Shown here piece by piece: positions 9,213 through 19,160 of a stretch of 32,209 bases of DNA. The stretch comes from Paramacrobiotus metropolitanus (taxonomy: Eukaryota; Tardigrada; Eutardigrada; Parachela; Macrobiotidae). The notes below the pieces were generated by a model that saw only the letters and a program-made list of their open reading frames with translations, searched no databases and was not told where the DNA came from. Position numbers and translations under genes: made by a program. Positions within the stretch are counted from its first letter, which is position 1. Every line of letters begins with the position of its first letter. The stretch is from positions 1-32,209 of the forward strand of contig NW_026570600.1 of assembly GCF_019649055.1 (NCBI RefSeq). The letters are read 5' to 3'.

Positions 9213-10899
9213 TCAGTTAACGCACTTCCATGTCAGAAAAGCGAACAAGGCCACGGCGGTGATCAAGGTCAGGTTGTATACGTCGACACGGGGAATGCTT
9301 CTTTTCCCAATCACGCTTCCGATAGTGCGTTGAACAGCGGGGATCCGTACTCTGGAATGTGTTAGTGTCTAAACAACAAGGAATACCATGAAAAATAAAA
9401 AAACTCCTAACATATTTACTTGGTAGCAAGCAAACAGAGAGCAATCGATTTACCGGCAGAAGCTGGGGAAACGGATTATACTTGATGGAATTGGCGATCC
9501 GCGCCGCCAACCGCGCCAGATTGACCGGTTCCTTCACAACGAGATGCGTTTCAAAGAGATCCCACAGCTGCATCTCCAGTTCTTCGTTTGAGTGGCCGGG
9601 AAGAACGTACTGCGGCACAACAGCCTTCAGATGCTGCACCGTGATGCGACAACGCATCCACACCACCATCTCCGCAGTGTCGCAGATGTGCATGAGGCAC
9701 CGCATGGTCTCCCCATCTGCCAGCCTGTGTAATGCAGCGAACAGTTGTGCAGCACCAGCGTCCCGATGCTACCGTATCGGCCGACCACGTAGCGCACAAC
9801 AGCGGCCGCATCAGCGCATTCGCTCATATGCATGTTCGTCAGAACGACGAGCTTGGTGCTGCTGTTGACGAAGCGCAGAAGGCAGGCCAGCGCCCAGAAC
9901 ATGGACGGCATGCTGAACGACGCTGAGTCCCCGCGGCGCCCGGAAACGCGCACATTGGGGAAGTGGGTGTCCGTGAGAATCGTGTTCCACAAAGCGCAGA
10001 TGCGCCGGCAACGGGTGCGAGTGACGCTGTCTAGCGAATGGAAGACTTCCACTAGCAGTTCGCTGGGTATGGATTGGAACAATTTCTGACCGCCAATGGC
10101 CATCCATTTCTTCACTGCCTCTTCTTCCTGAAAAAAAAACGGTTGATCACAGATTCAGTCGCCCATCATCGTGTGTATCAGTCTCAACGTTGAAATATTT
10201 ATCCCGACGTACCAGTTTATACTGTGGCAGTGCACGGGTGCAGTCCGGTTTCAGGTTTAGGAGCGTAGCGATGTGTTGCTTCAAGGTGAACCATTTCATT
10301 GTCTGCAACAAAAAGATTATCAGTTATTGGCAGACATCGAGCGGCCGATGGGACCCGCCGGATCAGGCGACCCGCATTTTGCAGTCACGGAGGCTTTTTT
10401 TGACAGTCGCGTCAGTTAATTAAAGTTGCTTTTTAACTACCCTGGGGCGCACCGCGTAGGCCGCCATTTCGGCATCCTGGAGCTGTCGGCGCACCTGGTA
10501 CCTAGGCACCAGCTCCCTCGCGGTTCCTTGGGGCAGACAGGCCTCCACGATATACAAATTGGCCGAGTAATTTGCGCAGTAAGGGAACGATCCCCACGGT
10601 GCCACCACCAGCGCCGTTCCGGGATACCAGGTCCAAGGTCGGTGGAGGCCAGCTCGAAGAAGAACCTGCACTTCAGGTCGCACATCCGTATAATAGTGAC
10701 AAGAAGGCTTCCGCGCGTAAAACAGGCGTCCATATTCGACAAACTGCGAGCGCTGGTTTGTACAGCCAAAATCAACGATCAGGCCGTCATCCAGCACACT
10801 GATGGCCTTGCCGCGCTGCAGCCGGCCATCGACCAGGGCGTCAACGACGTTCGGCGGGTACTCGGCCTGCGACCCGTTGCCCGCATTGTACATTGACAT
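9213..10899 (-). CDS. Gene B: F-box protein, short subtype, with a hydrophobic C terminus
   Basis: Four exons on the minus strand: 10,899-10,441, 10,302-10,213, 10,127-9,454 and 9,368-9,213, all with GT...AG borders. The start is the ATG of MSMYNAGNG, which aligns with gene E; ATG 10,917 is upstream of the conserved part. Exon 1 (153 codons) is the cluster's N-terminal domain, with VVDALVDGRLQRGKAISV, WTWYPGTALV and YIVEACLPQG. Exon 2 encodes a 30-residue basic linker (TMKWFTLKQHIATLLN). Exon 3 has the F-box LPSELLVEVFHSLDSV and a leucine-rich tail ending LWDLFETHLVVKEPVNLARL. Exon 4 ends VYNLTLITAVALFAFLTW, a possible membrane segment. One base is missing after GGCTGG near 9,720 compared with gene E, breaking exon 3 (674 bp instead of 675). 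It is either a recent pseudogene or an assembly error. Likely role by family: substrate receptor of an SCF ligase. Confidence 0.7.
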
Positions 10900-11949
10900 G
10901 GCCACAATTTTGCACACGTCGGATATTGCAGAGACCAGTTGGATCGCGCGAGGGTAAGGTTAGTGTAACTCAATTCCTTAGTGAAAATTCTAAACCTCCG
11001 ACAAACGGATAAACAGCCGGGCTGATCGCTTGAAAAGAATGGTGCTTGTAATATCCTTTAAAAAAAGACTTGTCGTCAATTGCAGTACTGCGCATAAAAT
11101 ACGTAAGTACAACGTTGTTTTAATCGGCGGAATCGGCTTTAGGGGCTATATCCGGTACCGATATAGCCGCAAAGCCGATTGCGCAGATCGTTCGTTCCGA
11201 TGACGTCATGTCATTCAGTCGTCATGGTAAGCAGTGAAATTCTTCCACACGATACTACGCGATTGTCGAATGCAACGTGTAACGAATCCGCAACCTCCAC
11301 CTCCGTGTGCCTCGTATCGAGAATGAGAAGTGTTGTTCTTCGAAGACTATTCAACTGCCATTCGACGTCGGATTTGTTTAAATACTGTACCTAGTTTGAA
11401 AGATCCTGTATTCTTTAAGCTCTAATGGCGGTAGCGTAACCTATATTGTAGCAACAAGTGTTATTTTTGTAGCTGCATTTTTTGTCTCTGTCAACTGAAT
11501 CGCTTGAAATCCTGCGCCAGCCGATATACTGCATATTGTGATTAAAAGGTGAATATACTGTAATCTATTGACGAGTGTTTTGGCACGAACATTACCGAAC
11601 AACAAATTTAGCTGCCCGAGAACGGCTTTATTTGTCGAACACGGATTCTTGATTGCGATGTAAACCAAATACACCCTAAAATAGTTTTGTGGAATAACCC
11701 TACTGCAAAAGTTTTTATTCTAAGCGAAAAAGACACGAATTAAAAGTGATAAAAAAACTCAGAAAACAACGTGCAGTCGTTGGTTTTATACAGGTTATTA
11801 GATCGTGTATTAAGTGTTCCCGTCACAACATAAACTGTCAAATGTCTCAAACACGTGGATGGTTACGTGCATCTTGGGCTGTCATGTGCCTTTTCCGCCG
11901 GAAGACACCCGCGCCACGGCGGATTAAATAGCGTCATTTGTTAAATAGG
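10900..11949. other. Upstream region of gene B, with a strong hairpin
   Basis: The first 80 bp resemble the upstream of gene E: TATCCGACGTGTGCAAAAT here against AATCCGACGAGTACCAAAAT there, so both genes share a 5' UTR or promoter block. The rest holds the hairpin at 11,131-11,180 and no coding frame I can support. Confidence 0.45.
11131..11180. repeat. Near-perfect hairpin, arms of about 21 nt
   Basis: AATCGGCTTT then GGCTATATC in the left arm are matched by GATATAGCC then AAAGCCGATT in the right arm. A 3/2-nt internal bulge separates the two helices and the loop is CGGTACC. It could be a regulatory RNA stem, a foldback element remnant or an extrusion-prone site. Its distance to the gene B start is about 230 bp. 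Confidence 0.6.
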
Positions 11950-12403
11950 ATGTGTCTGCCGGTGTGCCCGCAAACTGGAGCCTCGTGGTACCTCTCACGA
12001 CACGGAACGCCCTCCGGGCGGCTGCACGACGTTTGTCTGCAAACGTGGATTGTGCCTCGCATGGGACGTGATATGTAGACACGGTTGCGCCGTCACATTT
12101 CAGCCACCTCGACCGCAGCGGAGCGGCCGCAGTGCAAGCAGAGGATAAGAAATCCAAATTTTATTTGTACCTGTTTGGCCGCAACTTATTCGTCCCAATC
12201 GCCTTTGAAACCCTGGGCCTGTGGGGCCGTCAGCAATCGCAATTGTCAAAGAATTGGGGAAAAGACTCAGCAGCAAACCGACGAAGCACGCTCGCATGAA
12301 TATTTACGTCAGCGTTTGTCGATAGAAATTCAACGGTAATGCGGCGTCGGTGCTGGGCACGACGGACGGGCTGGATAAATTAAATGAAATCCTCTGGTTG
12401 TAA
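11950..12403 (+). mobile_element. Decayed retroelement 3' end, copy 1
   Basis: Pieces of one protein can be read in changing frames on the plus strand: AGVPA, EPRGTS, CTTF, RGLCLAWDV, VQAEDKKSKFYLYL, LFVPIAFETLGLWG and NAASVLGTTDGLDKLNEIL, then TAA at 12,401. The same order occurs intact at 24.2-24.6 kb. This RPDG...LAWDVT...FxPIAFETxG block is, to my knowledge, a common C-terminal domain next to reverse transcriptases in invertebrate mobile elements; its D and E-x-K-like spacing suggests a nuclease fold, which is inference. At least two frameshifts and one stop show it is dead. It lies just past the 3' end of gene C, which runs on the opposite strand. Confidence 0.6.
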
Positions 12404-12497
12404 TTTTTGTGTTTCTTTCTTTATTTTGCGTTAACTTTGATTTGACCAATAAAGTTTCAAAAATTTGTAGAAAAAAACATAAACTGTCGATCTGAGA

Positions 12498-15154
12498 TTA
12501 AAACTGAGCAACTACATCGATGTTTTCGCTTAAGACGGCCGCTGTCAGGGCGGTCAGCTTGTCAGCATCCAAGCCAGCGACTGTGGACATGGTCCACTGC
12601 TGGTTGCGGTACTCGGTGGTCGGCCGCGGATCCACACTCTGGTAGTTAACAAGCGCCTGCAATCATTCGCACAACTGATTAAGAAACCACTCAACGGCGC
12701 AATTCTTTCTACAGTCTACACTCACGTATTCAATAACGCCGGTTCGTTCGCGAGCGGTGCACTCGGCAATCCATTTCGCTAAAGCAGACCCACCAACCCG
12801 CTTCGGGTGAACCAGATTGTTCTCCAAGAGATCCCACAACTTCACCTGCATCGCCTCTTTGAGGGGAACGACAAACTCATGGTGCATAACTGTTGCGTTC
12901 AAAGTACGATCGAAGAGCCAGCACTTCTTCCACACCACTCTTTCGCATATCGACGAGCACTTCCCCATAAGATCGGTGAGAAAGTCGACTACGCCCGTAA
13001 CCAAATCAGCACTATCGCCGAAATTGCACCCGTTCAGCGAAAGCACCGGTAATTGGTTGGTTTGCAGTTCCTTGATTAATTTGATCATTTTGTCGAACTG
13101 CTCCAGATCCAGATGCACGAGCGTAATGACCTTCGTGGTGCTGCTGTAGCATTTCAGCAAGCAAGCCGTCGACCAGTAAATGCCCTCGTCGCAGAAATCC
13201 GGCTTCCCGTAATCCACATCGCTGCCGGAAATCCAGACGTGGGGAAAGTTAGTGTCCGTCGTGAGCAACGTGTTCCACAGGGGACAGACACACCGACAGC
13301 GGATCCGTTCGATGGAGTCCAATGACTGGAAGATCTCCACTAACAGCTCCGTCGGAAGATGCAGTTTCGCATCGGTTGATTCGATGACTTCCGTATCATC
13401 CAGTTTTCTCTTTTTGCTGGGTTCAGTGTTCGGTGCATGACGGAGCATCCAATGCGATATCCTGGGTAGGTAGCTCCGATCTTCGTCCATCTCCGCCTCG
13501 CAGTATGCCTTTTCCTACAGGAAGTAACACTAATATGTTATCACCCGTGAATGTATTTTTTCAGAGTGTTTCGCCATCTGTTAATATAAGTATATAACTG
13601 AACTTTAATTTTTCGAACAGGAAATAGCCATCAGTATTTGAAAAGAATTTTAAAGTTAATTTATTCAAATCGAACAATTCGAGAAAATTTACTGAAAAAC
13701 ATGATAAATTATTTGTGAATTCTATTTTTTTATGCTGTTAATGCTGTTTTTAAATAAATATATAAGCCTATAGTTGTGTGGAGGTCGAAAAGACCTGCGA
13801 CAGCATCTCTTTCGAACTTTTTTTAGGAGATCGGGTATGGTGACAAAACTAAAACTTTTCTGCTGATTTAAAGCAGCGAGAAAAAATAAGGATACATACA
13901 AAGGACATACCAAAAATAAAATTTCCTTACTTTGTGTCTCCCATCACACATGCCTTTAGGCCTAATTATCCATACAGATACAAAAGCCCTTCAGTTCACT
14001 ATTTGATGTAAACGCTTTCAATTTACCGTTGAAAACTGGACAGGGGCGAAAGTAATACAAGAATGAAAGGGTTTTAGAAGTCCGTGGAAAAACTGAAAAG
14101 GTGGTACAAGCCATTTATTTCTCCTGCCTCCGTTTTCATCGAGCCATTTGATTCTAATTTTCCTGAGTAGTTTACATGATTGCTTAAGTAACAAAAATAT
14201 ATCAGTTTATTACTTCAGATGGCAGGTGCTTACTTTTGGTACGTGCAATTACGAAAAATGGGAAACATTCTTTTGGTACGTTCTTTGAACTTCTTTCCAC
14301 TTCAGCAGCATATTTTTAGGGCTGCCCCCCCACCCTCCGCACAGGTTTTTAGGGCTGCCCCCACGCACAACCATTTAACTGTGCGCTCCAAATTCTTGCC
14401 GCGTAAAACTTTTTTGGCATTTAAAAAAAAGTAAAAGCTCTACTGTGATTAAGGTCTAAAGGCGAACTGAAACTGGCCTTCTAATTCTAGGAGACAATGA
14501 GATTAGGATGCACATTACACGCACAGCTTGAGCTTTCTTACCACTTGCTCCGCATTCAGGGGGTTTCAGTCCGACGTTGCAGATAGCTAAATGTCTGGCT
14601 GAGCATCGAGGTGCACAACACTCTGTACAGTCGGTCGAGTTCGTATTTGAAGATCTCCCGGAATGAGGGGTCTCCTCCGACCACAATTCGCCGGGCATGG
14701 GACAATCGCGGATAACAAAGTCGGTCTGCCCCACGCGACGCTCTTCCAAGACCGCGTTCGTGGGCGCAAGGCGCACTTGTTGCCAGGGCAGCAGCTCCCT
14801 GACGGTTCCGTACGGGCGCTGAATATCGACCAGTTCAACATTGTTGGAGGTGAAAGACCCCAAGGAGACGAGCGCCCCTGGATACCAGATCCAGGCGCCG
14901 TCGGAATGGCGCCGCAGAACGACCTGCGCGGGCTGCTCCCCCCAGGGCCAGAAATTCTGACGGTTGTTGCAGTGGAAGATGAGCCCGTATTTGACGAACT
15001 GCGCGCGTTTTGTGGGACATTTAAAATCGATGATCAGGCCGCCCTCCGTCATGTTGATCACGTCCCCGTGCTGCAGCTGGCCGTCAACCAGAACGTCCAC
15101 GGCGTTCCAGGCGTATACCGCGTGGTTTTGATCGTCGAAGCTGTAAGACAGCAT
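12498..15154 (-). CDS. Gene C: F-box protein, long subtype
   Basis: Three exons: 15,154-14,542, 13,514-12,726 and 12,656-12,498, with donors GTG|GTAAGA and TAC|GTGAGT and acceptors CTGTAG and TTGCAG, all phase 0. The intact product would be about 521 residues. Residues 1-205 are the N-terminal domain (YAWNAVDVLVDGQLQHGD, GLIIDFKCPTKRAQFVKYG, WIWYPGALV, RPYGTVRELLPWQQVRL). The F-box (LPTELLVEIFQSLDSIER...CPLWNTLLTTD) falls near residues 250-297. A leucine-rich tail follows, and the last 52 residues form a conserved block, YQSVDPRP...EYRNQQWTMS. Exon 1 is two bases short of 615; both losses map to C-runs (near 14,668 and 14,561), so they may be sequencing errors. Exons 2 and 3 are fully open. 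It shares its upstream region with the BTB-Kelch gene at 15,776. Family role: SCF substrate receptor, probably cytosolic or nuclear. Confidence 0.8.
13515..14541 (-). other. Intron 1 of gene C
   Basis: A 1.03-kb intron between GTAAGA and CTGTAG. It is AT-rich and includes a direct repeat of TTTTTAGGGCTGCCCCC (14,314 and 14,346) and a short plus-strand frame at 14,219 that I do not accept as a gene. Confidence 0.6.
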
Positions 15155-15775
15155 CGCGCAGTGCGAGCTTGCTAATAAACAGTATGCTTCGAAGGATCAA
15201 ACAGCTGAGCAGTATTCGACGACTGACGAGCAGTGCAATAAAATTTTGGCTGACAATCGTCCGACGAGCAATTAGAAAGAAGTCGAAATAGAAGCTGGAA
15301 CCTAGTCCTCATGTAATAAAACTTGAAAAATACAAAACCAACAAACGATATCCCGGTTCATTGCAGAGAAGTTGCAACCACATTCCAAATTTTCGCAGGT
15401 AACCGTCGCTCCGAGCTTTAGAGACTAACTCAACAAAGTCGCAACGCTAACCGCCCATAGAGGGTGCCGTCGTCCAGATCAGATGAGAAGTGTGTGTATG
15501 GCTTATGCTATTGCTGACACAAGCCTCGTAGAAATGATAGAATTCAAATCTTTCATTAAATCAAATAAGTTCGTGGTGGCAGCGTTTTTTTCCCGTGAGG
15601 CTTGTTTTTCTAAATTTGCTGTCGACCGATACTGACGTGAGTTTATTCATGTGTGAGGCTTGTTCGAATGCCAGTGCTCAGTGCTCACAAAGTCACATGC
15701 TCACATTCTTCACACCTGATCTTCGTTTCTTTCTTAAGGTGCCAGTGGCCGTACCACATACTGGGTTGAACAGAT
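15155..15775. promoter_or_regulatory. Shared upstream region of gene C and BTB-Kelch gene 1
   Basis: 621 bp separate two divergent start codons. Two blocks recur upstream of genes D and F: CGCAGGTAACCGTCGCT (15,395-15,411), and GTCGCAAC followed by TAACCGCCCA and AGAGGG (15,438-15,464). A third, looser block near 15,560-15,625 (TTTTTCTAAATTTGCTGTCGACC) also recurs next to D. Conservation against diverged flanks suggests promoter or enhancer elements serving both genes. No TATA box is obvious. Confidence 0.6.
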
Positions 15776-18700
15776 ATGGCTGGTTGTGCGAGACGCAGTT
15801 CACCGCCAGCTCGCAAACGCAGGCGACTCTTCGAGGACGCAACCCCGCTCCGGCTTGACGGGTCGGAATTCTTCCGCGGGCTGCAAGATGCCCGTCACAA
15901 CTTCTGCGATGTGTCGGTGCGGGGCGCGGATGATCCAACCCAATCTGAATCTCAGTGGATTCCCTGCCATCGCATCGTGCTAATGGCACACAGCCTCTGG
16001 TTCCGACGCATGCTGCTCGCGCCCATGAAGGAGGCCAAACAGGACACCATCCAACTGCACAACGTTCCCCACGATATCCTGCAACAGTGAGTGTACCTAG
16101 AGCGTTCTCATTTTCGCTGTTTGTTTAGCGAATGTTGTTTATGCGTTGCAGATTGGTCGATTACATGTACTCTTGCGAGATCTCCGTGGACGCCAGCAAT
16201 GCGCTCCTTTTGCTCCAAGCAGCGGACATGCTGGAACTGGGACAGATCGTGGAAACGTGCCAGACATTTTTACGGGAGCACATCGACGTAACCAACTGCC
16301 TGACGATCTACCGTGGGGCGCAGCAACTCTCCTGCGCCGATCTAACGAAGGAGTGCCACGACTTCTTGCTGGAGCACTTTCCTAGCTTCTGCCACTCGAT
16401 GGAGTTTCTCGAACTGGACGCTGTCGAAGTATGCTGGGCTGTTTCGAATTGTTAATTATAAATAACGGGGTTGAAAATATTAAGTAGTTTTATTCTGCAG
16501 ATTAGTAAGCTGATCGCCTCGGACGAGCTGAACGTGGAGAAGGAAGAGCAGGTGGTCGCGGCGGTTGTGCGGTGGCTGGATCATTCCTTCGAAGAGCGCC
16601 AATCGCATGCAGCTGAGCTGGCGGGACTCATTCGTTTAGATCTGCTGGCAGCGAATCATGCTTCCCTTCCTGACACGCCCGCTGGGAATCATTTTCAGCA
16701 GGCTATCCTGTCCATCTCCGCACCCCACAGCACATCCACACTACGCAGCTCCTATGGAAGAGGTAAGTACGTTTTCCTTTGCATAGTGATGGGCCCAGTG
16801 TTGTAATGAATTTCAAATACTTTAGCCATTATTTTAGAATTTGTCAAAAATGTTGCAACCTTGGTTCGGTGTAAAAACATTCTGCATGGTGATGTGTTCT
16901 TCCTTGCAAAATTGGTTGATAGGTTGATAAAGTGGATTGGTTGATAATGAGACCTTTGATACACCCCGTGCATTTAAAATTTTAAATGCACTTAAATTTT
17001 ATTATTTATTTTTAATAATTAATTATTAATTATTTTTAATAATTATTTTTTATTAAATGCACTTTAAATTTTATTAATTTTATTACGATTAAGTGCATTT
17101 AAAATTTTATTTCACCCATAACCCCCCAACCGGATGCTGCTTGCACAATTGCATCGTATACAATTTTTTTGGCTATGTGATGTCAAAAACAATGTGATGT
17201 CAAGCGAAAAATATCACTTACCTTCAGAAATTCCTTCCCTTGAAAGTTTTTTTTTATTTTTATGTGAAATGTAATGCTTTTTACACATTCTTTTGCGTGA
17301 AAAGCGAAATTTTTGATTTAATACGCATCACAGCAGATAGCCATTTTCTGGCTAGGGTGTCAATCTATAGAATCTTGCAGCATGGCTGGGAAAAATAAAC
17401 AATAAAATCAAACTTTAAGAAACGAGCAGATGTTAAACCGGGTGCAGTCGTACTCCGACAGCAGCCTTTTACAATAATATTATTCGAAATCGAAGTTTTC
17501 TGGTTGGCTTTCTCGTTCCAGAGCCGGTAATTATTTCCCTTCGCTGTTCGACGCAAGGATTCGGAAACCGTAGGCGTCTTGTTGCTGTGTTGCACTGCTT
17601 GGCTCCGTTAACCTCCAACAACTGGAGCCTTCCGTGTGAGCCTCCCCAGAGCCGATGGCATGGTTTCCCGGTGTATGTAGTGAAAAATGGGCGCCTTCTC
17701 GTCTACGTTCTGACGGAGGCGGGTAGCGACGAGTGCCGGCACCTTCACGTGTACGATGCCACCGCGAACCAGTGGACGGACCTAGCGGTGCTTCCGGTTC
17801 GCGATCACATGAAACATATAGCGTCGCCGGTCGTCGTCAGGGACCAGGTGTACGTCGTGACTGCCGACCGGGTGTACGCGTACGAAGAGGGCTTCAGCAG
17901 ATGATCCCCAGAGCGCACAGACCTCGGGTGGCTTGGAGCAGCACGCTAGTGCCGTGCGGGAGCCGGCTCTTCGTGTTTGGGGGCTGCGCTAATTATCCGT
18001 GCCGAGGCGGTGAAGGAGACCTACAAACGCCGGGCTGAGAGTCGCGTTCGTCTATGATCCGGCACGCGACCAATGGGAGAAACTAGCGCCGATGCCGACA
18101 GCACGCGCGGATGCTGCAGCATGCGTGGGCCCCGATGGACTCATCTATGTGGCAGGTCAGTACAAGCCTGTGGACAAATTGAGCACATTGAAAGGTCTGG
18201 GCTAGGCTCGCACAGACTTGCAAAAAATCTGCCGATTGAGGGAATCGAACCCACAACCTCTTTACTCTAAGGCCGAGAGGCACATTAGGATATCGGCAAA
18301 GCATACAAAATGTATCGAAATGTTCTATCGAACGATCCTATAGAGAGCGGATGCCGCTCTGACAATATAAAGATACAGGTAGAACGAAATGAGCGTGCAA
18401 CGTGACTGTGCATAACTCATCTTCCAACTGACTATCATGTTCGGTATCAAATCCGTAGGCGGTTCCCCCGATAACGTGAACCCAAAGTTGACCTGTGTGG
18501 AAGCGTACAACCTGCGAACGAACCAGTGGAAGCTGAAACGTGAGTGTACCGTACGCTGCTCTTGGGTGGAGCCCACACTGTTAATGCGTTGACGGATATA
18601 TAATAAGCATTTTAATTAGGAGACATGAATATTGCCAAAGAAGTGCACATCGGCCTGGTGCCGGTAAAGACCGTCTGTACGCTATTGGTGATCCGGCGAT

Positions 18701-18853
18701 GGAGACCTACGATCCGCCACCGACACCTGGTCGTTGTGCGAAGCGGCGCTGCAGTCGTTTTCCTGGTCCGCCTGCAGCGTGGTGCCGCGGCGTTTTGTGT
18801 GGATGAGGATGCCGAGGGCGGAATCGCCGGATACGGACGGCTCTGGCCACTGA
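15776..18853 (+). CDS. BTB-BACK-Kelch gene 1 (Cul3 adaptor type), Kelch part frameshifted
   Basis: Six exons can be traced: 15,776-16,086, 16,152-16,428, 16,501-16,762, 17,522-18,155, 18,459-18,539 and 18,620 to about 18,853. Start ATG: MAGCARRSSPPARKRRR, a basic leader. BTB domain, residues about 35-150: HNFCDVSVRGADD, CHRIVLMAHSLWFRRML, LVDYMYSCEISVDASN, LLQAADMLELGQIV. BACK domain follows (ASDELNVEKEEQVVAAVVRW, GLIRLDLL). Kelch repeats: HVYDATANQWTDLAVLPV, SRLFVFGG, FVYDPARDQWEKLAPMPT, LIYVAGG, AYNLRTNQWKLK, RLYAIG and TYDP. Exons 1-3 are fully open. In the Kelch part the frame slips near 17,905, 18,030, 18,665 and 18,725, and the gene runs into a MITE-like repeat. By family it bridges Cul3 (BTB/BACK) to a substrate held by the Kelch propeller. 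It may be a pseudogene, or carry assembly errors. Confidence 0.8.
16763..17521 (+). other. Intron 3 of BTB-Kelch gene 1, with AT-rich palindromes
   Basis: Bounded by GTAAGT and TTCCAG. Between 16,968 and 17,116 it contains a 24-bp perfect palindrome with half-site GTGCATTTAAAA, and two further copies of the TGCACTTTAAATTTTATT / GTGCATTTAAAATTTTAT motif around 17,053 and 17,093, separated by TTAATAATTA-rich sequence. The structure could be a decayed foldback element. Confidence 0.6.
18230..18298 (-). repeat. tRNA-like element 1, in an intron of BTB-Kelch gene 1
   Basis: On the minus strand, TGCCGAT at the 5' end pairs fully with ATCGGCA at the 3' end over 69 nt. The B-box GGGTTCGATTCC is canonical and T-runs follow the 3' end (GATTTTTT). 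The D and anticodon arms do not fold cleanly, so I call it a tRNA-derived SINE head or tRNA pseudogene and assign no anticodon. Confidence 0.5.
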
Positions 18854-18894
18854 AGACTCTTCGCCACTTTGTGTCCATTCCTCTTTTTGGGTAC

Positions 18895-19160
18895 GCGACC
18901 GTTCGTCGCGGGACATTTCGCTTTACGGACATTTCGTCTAAGGACAACTCGTTTTTGTGGCCAACAGCCATATGACTGTTCGTTACCATAAATCAATTTA
19001 TAATTTTTCACTCCCCAAAAGTCGCGCGACCTAATGTCGCAAACTAATCACTACAAAACGGTTGCAAAACAGGTTGTCCCAAAACAGATTACCCGCCGCG
19101 ACGAAAAACGTGTGGCGAAATGTCCACGGCAGAAATGTCCCGCGACCACCTGGGCTGTCA
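18895..19160. mobile_element. MITE-like element with long terminal inverted repeats
   Basis: The left arm holds GTCGCGGGACATTTC then CGGACATTTCG (about 18,906-18,933). The right arm holds CGAAATGTCC then GAAATGTCCCGCGAC (about 19,117-19,146), which is its reverse complement with few mismatches. About 180 bp without a coding frame lie between them. This is the layout of a non-autonomous DNA transposon; superfamily and target duplication cannot be assigned by eye. It directly follows the last Kelch coding sequence and may have removed the natural 3' end of that gene. Confidence 0.55.

Noticed and set aside
10426-10896. Plus-strand open frame of 156 codons
   Set aside because: Antisense shadow of gene B exon 1.
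14663-15175. Plus-strand open frame of 170 codons
   Set aside because: Antisense shadow of gene C exon 1; no family signal of its own.
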